A stretch of DNA of 64,000 nt from Neobacillus niacini. GTDB lineage: Bacteria; Bacillota; Bacilli; Bacillales; Cytobacillaceae. Position 1 is the stretch's first letter; each line of letters begins with the position of its first letter. Below are positions 15,955 through 24,385 of this stretch, piece after piece. The stretch lies in NCBI RefSeq assembly GCF_030817595.1, contig NZ_JAUSZN010000001.1, forward strand, positions 3,545,001-3,609,000, given 5' to 3'. The notes below the pieces were generated by a model. The model saw only the letters and a list, made by a program, of their open reading frames with translations. It did no database searches and had not been told where the DNA came from. Both the position numbers and the translations under genes were made by a program.

Positions 15955-18900
15955 TTAAAGGTAGGTGTAGTTTTTATTAAAGATTAGTAGATTTATTTTC
16001 CACGACAACCCCCTTTGACTTCGAAAGTGAATGTTCAGAAAACCGTCTTTTCGTTGTATGATAGGCAAGATTTCTGTAACAAACTCCCCTGCCCGCAAAG
16101 CCTTTTCCGGTTTCCATACGCTTTGTCCTTCAATTTCTACCTCAGTGTAAGATGGGGCATCGTTGTCTCCTGACACGAATAACATATCGTACCTGCCTTT
16201 TGGAAGCTCAAGCAAAAATGCCTTTTCAGTTTCGCCACCAACGAAATCCCTCCGAATCTCATCGGGCCCATTTCGATCAATCGCTATTAAATCGTCTGAA
16301 TTTTTCCAGCCAAACCCTGTATACGAAGTAAATACCGTTTCTGACGATATTTTTCGGAAATCTTGACCGATCCCACCTCCCATATGAAGCTGTCTTGGGA
16401 TTGCTTTGGAATAATCTTTTACCGGTTGATTCTTAGCCGTTCCAAAGTCTAATCGGTAAACGGCGGTTCGCGATTCTCGGTAATTGCCGGAATAATAATC
16501 GAATGTAAAATGATCCAGCATCTTCATATGATGTGTATCTTTATTTTTCCCTAAGAAAACTCTTCGGGACGTATGGGCTTCATGCATTCGTGGATCGGTC
16601 CCTTCATTCCCTCTTTCAATAGGAGAAAGAAACGTATCTATAGCAAAAAGCCGATTTGGATGAACATCTAGGTTCGTACTTTCATCCCTTTGCGGAAAAA
16701 TCGCATACTCTCCATTTTTTTCGGTAAAAAAAGAAATGTATTCACCGTCCTGATCGTGCTCCATACTCTCCCAAGATGACCTGTCAAAACTTGCGACGGT
16801 TAACTTTTCGGCTGATTCATATGGATTTCGCATAACGAACCTGTTTCCCATTAAGCTTTTGATTTTAACAAAGGTCGTTCGTCCCTTTTTCATAACGGCA
16901 CTCACTTCGAAGGCTCCTTCGGCAAGCAGGCCATGGAATTCACAATCCTCCCATCTTTCGTACATCCGCACATTCTTTTCGACCTCGTGATCGTAAAGGC
17001 CGACCTTACGCTCATTTTCGGGTTCACCTGATGGAACAGCCGGGAATACATCGATAATTCCGTTATAACTTTGCAGCAGCATTTCGTTAACGGAGGCGAC
17101 CATTTCGCCAGAAGCTTCCATCATATGCGGATAGTACAGCGGTTCATTTGTAATATTACAATAGTTAATCCACCTCTCCGTTTCCTCGGAAAATAACCCG
17201 TTTGGCCGTAATGACAAATCGATGCCTTGCTCATAAAGCAGTCTTAGCGCCGTGTTCCCTTTTCCAAGCCTTGAAGCGGCACACGAGAGCCAGCCAAACT
17301 GAAACACACCGAACTCCGTATTTTCCTGTACATAACGCAGCGTATTTTCCGCCCTTTTTCTTATAGGTTCTTCGCTATGTTTGTTAATTTCTCCAATAGG
17401 ATAAATCGGCATAAGGACGGATGGGTGCCTTAAATGCAAATCAGCAGGTGCCCACTCGGAATCTTTGATGATTTCGCCATATTTTTTCGAAACGGCTATT
17501 GGATAAGGAGCTAATCGGGCTAGTAGTTCACTCCATTTTTCACGATCGGCTTCCTCTTCACCCAGAATGACATTTGCCTCGATTGAAATATTTAATAAAA
17601 AACCGACTGTCGCAAGCGTAATGGTAGAATTCATCGTTACAGGACCTTGTTCTGGTGAAATATCAGGAAGGACGACGTAATGCCCTGTTTCATTGTCGAT
17701 ATGGAGATAACCTTCGAAAAATGTGAGAATTTGCTTAAACAACGGATAAGCTTTCTCTTTCAAAAAGTCTTGGTCCATGCTGAATTTGTAATAATGCCAT
17801 AAAAACTGAGCACACCAAGGCCATGTGCTTAAATACAAGGGGAACGGATAATCTCCCGCATATCCTTGTAGCCCGTGGAACTGCGTTGCCATTTTTTCAG
17901 CAAGAGATGTGAAAGACAACAAACCGTCATTAAATGCTTCGGCAATCTCAAGGTGATTTGCCGTATAGAGCGGCCAAAAGGCGGCCTGAATGTTAACATC
18001 CCAATACCACATGCTGCCCCATTTCGTCGGTTGTTTTATATCCCACAAACCGTTTAACCCGCATGCCTGCTCATACATTCTTCCCCCTTTTCCACTACTG
18101 CAGGCAATCGCGTACAAATTAACGTACCATAAATCCTCCACCATTTTATCAGGCAAAGTAATTGAAGATTTCTTCCAAAAGGTTTCCCAATGTTGCTTGT
18201 GATGGGTGACTTTGTCAGTCAAAAAGTGGACAGCGTTGTCTAATCTTTGTGTGGCCGTCTGCAAAAGCTCCTTTGTTTCCTCTTCCGTTACAACCGTTGT
18301 GATAAGGGTGACTTTCCTCTCAGCATCGTGTATATGGATGTCCATACCATTGGATGCAATCTCAGGATGTCCCTTCGCTCCGATTAGCCTCATCATCACG
18401 AGAAAGCTAAACGGGCCGTATTCTTTATCTTCACCATCTGGATAGAAAGAGCCTGTATAATAGAAGGTTGTGTCGTTCAACTGGTGATAGTGTATGGTCA
18501 TATTTGCATATCTTCTGGACGGGATAGACATAACGACAGCTTTCAATAAAGTCGAATTCGTCTGATTGATTTGGGTGACGACAAAATCCTCGTTTTGGGT
18601 TACGATCGTACGTGCGTCAAGTTTGTTGCTTTCTTTCTCAATCTGGAAATCGATGCACGCCTTCTCCACGTTAAGCTGAAGAGAATAGTGATCAGGGTCA
18701 GACAATTCCTCATGTGGTACAAGCTGAATTTCACCAGTTGGATAATGTGTTGCCCCCCCTCCAGGTTTCCCATACCTTCTATAAAAAGCGCTGTTCCATA
18801 AGGCATCGGTGTATAAAAAATACGAGCCTTGCTCGGGATCTCGTTGCCTTTCTTTTGCCCTTTGTTTCATTTCATCAAACGTGAAGCCAAATACTTTATC

Positions 18901-19092
18901 GAAATGAGGTCCTTCGCCACTTTTATACTTTTCGCTGTAACGATGAAGTTTCTTATAGTAAACCTCATAATGATTCAAGGCCATAGTCAGCTTATGTTCC
19001 TCGAAGAATACCATTCCTCCAAAATTTCCATTTCCAAGTGGCAAAGCCTCATTCCAACCACTTTCTGCATTTTCGTATTTTACTACATGCAC
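15955..19092 (-). CDS. GH95-like glycosidase (alpha-L-fucosidase family) with C-terminal sandwich domain
   Basis: Protein of 1045 residues without signal peptide, so cytoplasmic. The N-terminus GWNEALPLGNGNFGGMVF and the (alpha/alpha)6 part (ACGLNGLWDIKQPTKWGSMW, then HLRHPSVLMPIYP) resemble GH95. Characterised GH95 fucosidases carry an N-x-N pair where this protein reads D-V-N (Asp365, Asn367), so its sugar or rate may differ. The last 170 residues (YRLDFGTA, YTGFGW, LPKGRYDMLFVSGD) look like the galactose-binding-like domain found in some esterases and lyases. The start is GTG at 19092 behind GGAGGG. It precedes oxidoreductase paralog B and follows the PL8 gene. Activity on fucose or another deoxy or galacto-configured sugar is inference. 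Confidence 0.72.
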   Translation of the reverse strand: MHVVKYENAESGWNEALPLGNGNFGGMVFFEEHKLTMALNHYEVYYKKLHRYSEKYKSGEGPHFDKVFGFTFDEMKQRAKERQRDPEQGSYFLYTDALWNSAFYRRYGKPGGGATHYPTGEIQLVPHEELSDPDHYSLQLNVEKACIDFQIEKESNKLDARTIVTQNEDFVVTQINQTNSTLLKAVVMSIPSRRYANMTIHYHQLNDTTFYYTGSFYPDGEDKEYGPFSFLVMMRLIGAKGHPEIASNGMDIHIHDAERKVTLITTVVTEEETKELLQTATQRLDNAVHFLTDKVTHHKQHWETFWKKSSITLPDKMVEDLWYVNLYAIACSSGKGGRMYEQACGLNGLWDIKQPTKWGSMWYWDVNIQAAFWPLYTANHLEIAEAFNDGLLSFTSLAEKMATQFHGLQGYAGDYPFPLYLSTWPWCAQFLWHYYKFSMDQDFLKEKAYPLFKQILTFFEGYLHIDNETGHYVVLPDISPEQGPVTMNSTITLATVGFLLNISIEANVILGEEEADREKWSELLARLAPYPIAVSKKYGEIIKDSEWAPADLHLRHPSVLMPIYPIGEINKHSEEPIRKRAENTLRYVQENTEFGVFQFGWLSCAASRLGKGNTALRLLYEQGIDLSLRPNGLFSEETERWINYCNITNEPLYYPHMMEASGEMVASVNEMLLQSYNGIIDVFPAVPSGEPENERKVGLYDHEVEKNVRMYERWEDCEFHGLLAEGAFEVSAVMKKGRTTFVKIKSLMGNRFVMRNPYESAEKLTVASFDRSSWESMEHDQDGEYISFFTEKNGEYAIFPQRDESTNLDVHPNRLFAIDTFLSPIERGNEGTDPRMHEAHTSRRVFLGKNKDTHHMKMLDHFTFDYYSGNYRESRTAVYRLDFGTAKNQPVKDYSKAIPRQLHMGGGIGQDFRKISSETVFTSYTGFGWKNSDDLIAIDRNGPDEIRRDFVGGETEKAFLLELPKGRYDMLFVSGDNDAPSYTEVEIEGQSVWKPEKALRAGEFVTEILPIIQRKDGFLNIHFRSQRGLSWKINLLIFNKNYTYL

Positions 19093-19183
19093 TGCATTCC
19101 CTCCGTTTACTTATCATCTCGCTAGTCCATCTTTTTTCTTGATAAGGTTTGAATTAGAATGAATAGATCCAGTTAGCATTTAA

Positions 19184-19210
19184 GACCCCTAAGATACTAA
19201 ACTAGGGGCC
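19184..19210 (-). terminator. Weak hairpin between PL8 region and GH95 gene
   Basis: Minus-strand GGCCCCTA and TAGGGGTC pair over eight positions (one G-U) with an 11-base loop, about 70 bases after the distal stop of the PL8 reading frame. No clear U-tract follows, so termination is uncertain. Confidence 0.45.
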
Positions 19211-19281
19211 TTTAGCCTTCACTTTTACGGTTTTTTAGCAGAAGGGATAACCTCGACTTCCGATAGACTTAGGGGAAACGA

Positions 19282-19776
19282 TCAATTAACTTCTACTAGT
19301 TTTATATAGTCAATGTTCAAAGGGGAGGAGACGTTTGTCATATGGAAGACATGTTCACCATTCTCTAGATTAAATTCAAGCGGATTTCCATTTATGTCGG
19401 TCAACATCACATCACTCCAATTATTCCACCCTTTCGTTGTAGGAAAATTAAAATACAACTCTGATCCTCCTTCAATTGAAAAATCACGATTAGATGTAGT
19501 TGAGTCTGTACTATATCGGACGACAACTTTGTATTTCCCTGAACGCGGTACACTAACTTTCCACTCGAGCCAATGACCGGAATGATCCCATAAATTAATG
19601 GCCTTGCCCTCAGATGCCGCTGGCTTAGTAACGATATTAACAGAACCTCCCCCTTGGGCTGAAAAGTCTTCCCCTTCTACAACAATGCCTTTAAGCGCCT
19701 CTGATACCGGAGTAACCTTTAAGTATTGACGGATAACTTCTATGCTTTTGGAGGCATTCTGGATTGTATTTCCTGC
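19282..19776 (-). pseudogene. Severed C-terminal carbohydrate-binding module of the PL8 lyase
   Basis: Directly after the TAA that ends the PL8 gene (19777-19779), the same reading frame stays open for 164 codons to a TGA at 19282-19284. The translation has the look of a CBM6/CBM35-type beta-sandwich: IVVEGEDFSAQGG near the start, HSGHWLEWKVSVPRSGKYKV, and INIDYIKLVE-like ending (LNIDYIKLVEVN). No start codon with a ribosome site lies near its beginning, so it is probably not made alone. The simplest reading is a full-length lyase of about 1056 codons broken by one in-frame stop; stop-codon readthrough or a sequencing error would be the alternatives. Confidence 0.75.
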
Positions 19777-22452
19777 TTATAATATGGCATTGATCTTGTA
19801 ATTATCGTATTTAACATCTTCGGGGATGATCAGTTTTGCATCTAGTGTATAGGTTTCGTTTGGATGAAGCGCCGGTACATTAAGATTCGCTGAATCTATC
19901 ACCCATCCTTCTGGTACGTTAAACGCAAGCTCTCCCCCAGGCAAAACCCGTTTACCACTGTTGGATATATTCATTTTTACTGGTACCTGATCGCCCCTGT
20001 AAACCTTGTCTTTCATGACAACGTCAATCTTCGCGACTGATGGGAGTTTCCCTCCGTTTGCTGTTGTCTTAAACGTAATCGTATGTGTTTTTCCTAATGA
20101 CTTGGCTACGTCAACTTCTACCTTAATATAGGGAGAAGTTTGTACTACTTTAATTGAGTCATCTTTCGTCATCACTTTCGATCCAATTTTGCCTAATTCA
20201 AGCGTGATTTGATCTTGTGTTTGCGTTGGATCGGATATAGATAATGTTAGTTCGTCCCCAGTTTCCTTCACCATGACGGAGGCTGGCTGATAAGATCGAA
20301 TAAAATCAACTTCCCCCGGGTTCCAGAAATTAGCTCCAATTAAGCCAAGCTTTTTCTCTTTGACCGCCTGTACATCACTCGTATTGCTTACAATGTCAAT
20401 GTCCGAATGCTGGCTATACTGCTCCGTTTCCCCTGAACTTTTATTAGGCAACACTACATATGAATACGATGCGTTATTTGGGTTTACACCATGATCAAGA
20501 GCTAGACTTATATAATTATTCGTAATCTGCTTATCTGAACCACCTATATTGATGTCTTTCCAAGAACCGGTTCTCGCTTCACGCAAACCAGATACAGTTG
20601 AAGTTCCAGGGAAGTAATAGCCAATGTCGGCACCTTGTACATCACCCTTTAAATGAGCCCAATTCACCTTTTCCATCGTTTCCGACCAACCTAATTGATT
20701 CGATTTTGTTTCCCTATTCACCGTTAAGGCACTATTCCCGCTGTCATTTAACTTGCGATTTTCCACGATGGTTTCTGCCTTTTTATCATCGCTGCCTGTA
20801 ATGCCGGCACCTAATGCCACGATTTCATCATCGAACGAGAACCACGATTTTTTTCCTGTCAATGAGCTGTTCTCCAAGTCAAATTCCATACCTGTAGCTC
20901 CGTAAAGCCCGTCAATGGATGAGCCACCAACCCATGTTTTTGAATTGAGGTAGTAATAATCGTTTTTCAATGTTCCTTGGGATCCGTCAGTTGTTGTGCC
21001 TGGAAGACGAAACATGTCGACTGTCGGCCAGAAGCCATCGCTGAATTGAGTTAAATCATTATTATACAAATAAGTCATACCATCACCGGTATACCAGCCC
21101 TTTTTATTCTCGCCATTAATATATTCGAAATTAGCAATTCGTTTAGAGGACATACTCATTCCAAAACCGAATCCCGGCCTTCTATGTACGACCTGATCCA
21201 TCGCTGCAAATACTTGATGTTTCACCAACTCACCGCGAGGAGTAATGGAAGAATCCTTCATTACCCTTTTAACGAGCAGCATATCGTTAATGTTCAAGCC
21301 CGCTACATAATTATCAAAGGTCTTATCTGATTCAATCCAATACTTGACCATGCTTTTGATTTTCACCGCTACATCAGGCGGAGCTGCTTCAGATAGTTGT
21401 AAAATCGGGATAATGACAGATCGGCCCGCCGAATGATCTTGTGTCCCTTCTCTAGAGATCGCCCTTCCTCTTGTCATGTCCATCATCGCGCCTTTATAAA
21501 TAAGAGGTTCAAAGGAATCAAACACCCAGTTATACACATTCTGTAAGTTAGGATCGGTAACCTTCCACGTTGATTCAGCCAATATATATAATACATCCGC
21601 AAGATGATCCATCAACACAATCCCATAACTTCCATTATATGGAACGTAATTATGTTGTACGAAAGAGCCGTCCTTATAAAAACCGTCTCCATCGGTCACA
21701 TATTCGAAAACTTGACTCAATGCATCTCTTCCGGTGCTAATTCTCTCGCTACTCTTGCCAACAATGCCGCGAATGATGACAATAAGTGCTTTGTCCATTC
21801 TATTAGCACCAGTTTCTCTAAGACTAGGATAATTTGTCCGTTTTGTAGGATCCGGAACAAATCGATCAATCGCTTTCGTATAGTTATCAATTTGATCAGC
21901 CGATAAATCTTCGTACATAACTACTAAAATATCTTTCAGTGTCATCGGTGCCCCAATTTCCCAGTTCCACCAATTGCCATACTCCGACTTCTTTTCGTTG
22001 TATCGATTCGCATACATCCAGTCTAAGCCGCTAATAATGTCTTGTTTTAACACTTGGTTTTGATAGAGCTTAGATCCTTCACTGGAGTAGGCAAGTGCCA
22101 TGTCTTTTAAACGGTAATAATTGTTAGATACGTCAGCTGAATCCGTTGTACTTGTCAAATCGCTCCATAAATATTTTCTGTTTTCGGAACGATCCATTGT
22201 GTCCCAAGCACCAGTGCCTTCTTCATTGGTAACCCTTGCGTCTATTCCTTTTACAAATGAAGAAATATCTGGATCATTACGATCAAATCCGGATCCGCCA
22301 GTTAAATAGCCTTTCCACTTCTCACGCAACATGGTGTATTCATCTGTTGTTTCAGCGGCAGCAACGTCTTTTCCATCAAAAGCAGTGAACATTGGTACCA
22401 GTAACAAGACGGTTACTAGAATGGACACCATCTTAAATCCTAGTCTCCTCAT
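19777..22452 (-). CDS. Secreted polysaccharide lyase family 8 (hyaluronate/chondroitin/xanthan lyase type)
   Basis: Protein of 891 residues with an N-terminal signal peptide (hydrophobic VSILVTVLLLVPMFTAF, cleavage near Ala33). The alpha-toroid domain has NWWNWEIGAPMTLKD and the PL8 catalytic set: Asn217 (TGANRMD), His267 and Tyr276 (FVQHNYVPYNGSYG), and the arginine segment MTRGRAISR near residue 328. The central beta-sandwich contains KSWFSFDDEIVALGAGI. PL8 enzymes cleave uronic-acid polysaccharides by beta-elimination, leaving an unsaturated uronyl end, the substrate of the GH88 gene 700 bases upstream. Hyaluronan/chondroitin and xanthan lyases share this fold, so the polymer is not settled. 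An in-frame stop removes a C-terminal binding module (19282-19776). GGGAGG precedes the ATG. Confidence 0.88.
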   Translation of the reverse strand: MRRLGFKMVSILVTVLLLVPMFTAFDGKDVAAAETTDEYTMLREKWKGYLTGGSGFDRNDPDISSFVKGIDARVTNEEGTGAWDTMDRSENRKYLWSDLTSTTDSADVSNNYYRLKDMALAYSSEGSKLYQNQVLKQDIISGLDWMYANRYNEKKSEYGNWWNWEIGAPMTLKDILVVMYEDLSADQIDNYTKAIDRFVPDPTKRTNYPSLRETGANRMDKALIVIIRGIVGKSSERISTGRDALSQVFEYVTDGDGFYKDGSFVQHNYVPYNGSYGIVLMDHLADVLYILAESTWKVTDPNLQNVYNWVFDSFEPLIYKGAMMDMTRGRAISREGTQDHSAGRSVIIPILQLSEAAPPDVAVKIKSMVKYWIESDKTFDNYVAGLNINDMLLVKRVMKDSSITPRGELVKHQVFAAMDQVVHRRPGFGFGMSMSSKRIANFEYINGENKKGWYTGDGMTYLYNNDLTQFSDGFWPTVDMFRLPGTTTDGSQGTLKNDYYYLNSKTWVGGSSIDGLYGATGMEFDLENSSLTGKKSWFSFDDEIVALGAGITGSDDKKAETIVENRKLNDSGNSALTVNRETKSNQLGWSETMEKVNWAHLKGDVQGADIGYYFPGTSTVSGLREARTGSWKDINIGGSDKQITNNYISLALDHGVNPNNASYSYVVLPNKSSGETEQYSQHSDIDIVSNTSDVQAVKEKKLGLIGANFWNPGEVDFIRSYQPASVMVKETGDELTLSISDPTQTQDQITLELGKIGSKVMTKDDSIKVVQTSPYIKVEVDVAKSLGKTHTITFKTTANGGKLPSVAKIDVVMKDKVYRGDQVPVKMNISNSGKRVLPGGELAFNVPEGWVIDSANLNVPALHPNETYTLDAKLIIPEDVKYDNYKINAIL

Positions 22453-22502
22453 TGAACAAACCTCCCTCGTATTTCTATCACCAATTCCTTTAAAGAATAT
22501 TT

Positions 22503-23141
22503 TCAGATTGATAGTTTCCCAGCAGTTGCTTCCTGCTTTGCTTTTTCAAAGGCGAGGTTCGCGATGAACATCAAAAACCATGCCAATAAACTTACACTTA
22601 AGAATGGCAGCAGGCCTGGTACATATGTCATTAAAAAATAAAATGCGACAAGCCCGCCGATCATGGAAATCCCGTGAAACGGGCAGGAAAGGCAAAACAA
22701 AAGAGACATTTTCAGATATTGAAAGAAACGCAGCTGATAATGAACAAAAACCGGGCCCAAGAACAAGTTCGTGATGAGAAAAACAAAAGTGATTGATAGC
22801 ACGAGAATATAAAGAATCACAAAAGCTGCCCCTTCATGCGCTTTTAGAAAAACTAAGTAAAAATACAGGATAAACCCTATCAAGGTGATGATCCCGCCTA
22901 ATGCGTTCGCCTTCCAAAATTCCCTTCGAAACGTGACCCAAAACGTCTGGAAAATGGAAATTTCCTCCTCTCGCTGGATCATCTTCCTAAGCACCGCAAA
23001 CATCGCCATTGTTGCCGGAAATAGCCCGCCGATAACGAGACCGGCTATACTTCCGAGAAGCCACAGAAATTGTACATATACAAGCTTCGTAATCCAGTCC
23101 ATTCCGTTATAAAGCCTGCCCATTACCCCGTTTAATTCCAT
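22503..23141 (-). CDS. DUF624 membrane protein (YesL-like), second copy
   Basis: Integral membrane protein of 212 residues with about five hydrophobic segments, including YVQFLWLLGSIAGLVIGGLFPATM, and the TFWVTFRREFWKANALGGI segment also seen in the copy at 5714. Function unknown; the family travels with LplABC-type sugar importers. The ATG at 23141 is chosen because GGGTGG lies upstream; the GTG at 23153 overlaps that site. It sits between GH88 (26 bases) and PL8 (50 bases) in one compact unit, so it is likely co-transcribed with the lyase system. Confidence 0.85.
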   Translation of the reverse strand: MELNGVMGRLYNGMDWITKLVYVQFLWLLGSIAGLVIGGLFPATMAMFAVLRKMIQREEEISIFQTFWVTFRREFWKANALGGIITLIGFILYFYLVFLKAHEGAAFVILYILVLSITFVFLITNLFLGPVFVHYQLRFFQYLKMSLLFCLSCPFHGISMIGGLVAFYFLMTYVPGLLPFLSVSLLAWFLMFIANLAFEKAKQEATAGKLSI

Positions 23142-23167
23142 GATGAAAACCACCCATTCCTTTCAAA

Positions 23168-24370
23168 CTACCAGTACAACGTCCAGTTTTTTGTCAATCT
23201 GACAAGCGCCTCAAAATAAAAATAATCACCCCACATACAACTTTCATCGACCCCGTGGCTGAAATTTTTATTGTACACACTATGAAGCAATACGCCTTCT
23301 TCTGCATCGTCTTCACTAGAAACATACTGTTTCGATAACGAAGAAATGATCTTTAGTGCTGCATGTTCATAGTACATGCGATCTTCATCTAAAACCGGCA
23401 GCTGTTTGACCATTTCCAGTAATCCACATGCCGCGATTGCTGCGGCTGAACTATCTCGTTCCTCTTCTCCGTCGGTAAAAATCAAATCCCAGTAGCAGAC
23501 ATCATCTTCAGGCAGCCGATTGAGAAAATAATGAGTTAATTTTTTACTTACTGAAAGTAACTGTTCATCTTTTGTATAGAGATAACTCAATGGGAAGCCG
23601 TACATTCCCCAAGCCTGCCCCCGAGACCAGCAGGATTCATCAGAAAATCCTTGGTGTGTATCGCCCTTAATCGGTTCGCCAGTTTCCGGATTCATATAAA
23701 ACGTATGGTAAGTAGACGCATCATCGCGGACAATATAGTTAAACGCCTGCAAAATATGCTGATAGGCAGCATGTTTGTATTTTGGATCGCCGGTTTCTTC
23801 TGAAGCCCAATAAAGTAAAGACAGATTCATATTGCAATCGATAATCATTCGGCCCCGCTGCTTCGGATTGGTCAAATCTCCCCATGCTTGAATAATTCCC
23901 GCCTTTTCATGAAATCTTTCGAGCAAGAGGTCTGCTGCTTTCAAGGCAATCCCTCGTGCTTCTTGATTTCCCGTCAATTTATAGGCAGCCATGCAGGAGA
24001 GGGTATATAAAAAGCCGAGGTCATGGGTATTGGTCATGATTCTTTTTTCAATTCTTTCCCGAAAACCGGCCAGTTGAACTTCCGCAACTTCACGGTATTT
24101 TGTATCACCCGTTACTTCGTAAGCAAGCCAAAGCATTCCTGTCCAGAATCCCGGTGTCCATTCGAGATTTTCGGTCGCTTCATAGCGAAGGTTTGTTGTA
24201 CATGGGGCTGGAAATTGCTCAGTAAAACGCGGTAGCTTTTGGTCAATTTTGTTTAAAATATGGCCAATCGCCTTTTCTGCATCCCCTTTTGTAAACAGCG
24301 GCCGGCTGGCAAAGCGCTCTTTTTGCTGAATTCCTTCATCGATAATAGATTTGTCAATTAACTTAATCAT
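23168..24370 (-). CDS. GH88 unsaturated glucuronyl hydrolase
   Basis: Cytoplasmic (alpha/alpha)6 hydrolase of 400 residues that removes the 4,5-unsaturated uronic acid left by polysaccharide lyases. Strong resemblance to the Bacillus sp. GL1 enzyme: WTPGFWTGMLWLAYE, NTHDLGFLY (Asp117, matching the first catalytic Asp), AGIIQAWGD, MIIDCNMNL (Asp178, the second), STYHTFYMNPETG, WSRGQAWGMYGF and DSSAAAIAACGLLE. It starts at ATG 24370 (or GTG 24373) behind GAGGAGGG, 15 bases after the DUF2264 gene. With PL8 it makes a two-step lyase-hydrolase pair on either side of the membrane, linked by importer 2. The sequence does not reveal preference for sulfated or unsulfated disaccharides. Confidence 0.92.
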   Translation of the reverse strand: MIKLIDKSIIDEGIQQKERFASRPLFTKGDAEKAIGHILNKIDQKLPRFTEQFPAPCTTNLRYEATENLEWTPGFWTGMLWLAYEVTGDTKYREVAEVQLAGFRERIEKRIMTNTHDLGFLYTLSCMAAYKLTGNQEARGIALKAADLLLERFHEKAGIIQAWGDLTNPKQRGRMIIDCNMNLSLLYWASEETGDPKYKHAAYQHILQAFNYIVRDDASTYHTFYMNPETGEPIKGDTHQGFSDESCWSRGQAWGMYGFPLSYLYTKDEQLLSVSKKLTHYFLNRLPEDDVCYWDLIFTDGEEERDSSAAAIAACGLLEMVKQLPVLDEDRMYYEHAALKIISSLSKQYVSSEDDAEEGVLLHSVYNKNFSHGVDESCMWGDYFYFEALVRLTKNWTLYW

Positions 24371-24385
24371 CACATTCCCTCCTCC

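Noticed and set aside
19313..19576. 87-codon plus-strand open frame after the PL8 gene
   Set aside because: It is antisense to the severed carbohydrate-binding module, whose minus-strand frame has clear domain character.
19777..22452. Calling the PL8 enzyme specifically a xanthan lyase
   Set aside because: Several stretches recall Bacillus xanthan lyase, but the same fold and catalytic residues serve hyaluronan and chondroitin lyases and the GalNAc context does not favour xanthan; family-level call kept.
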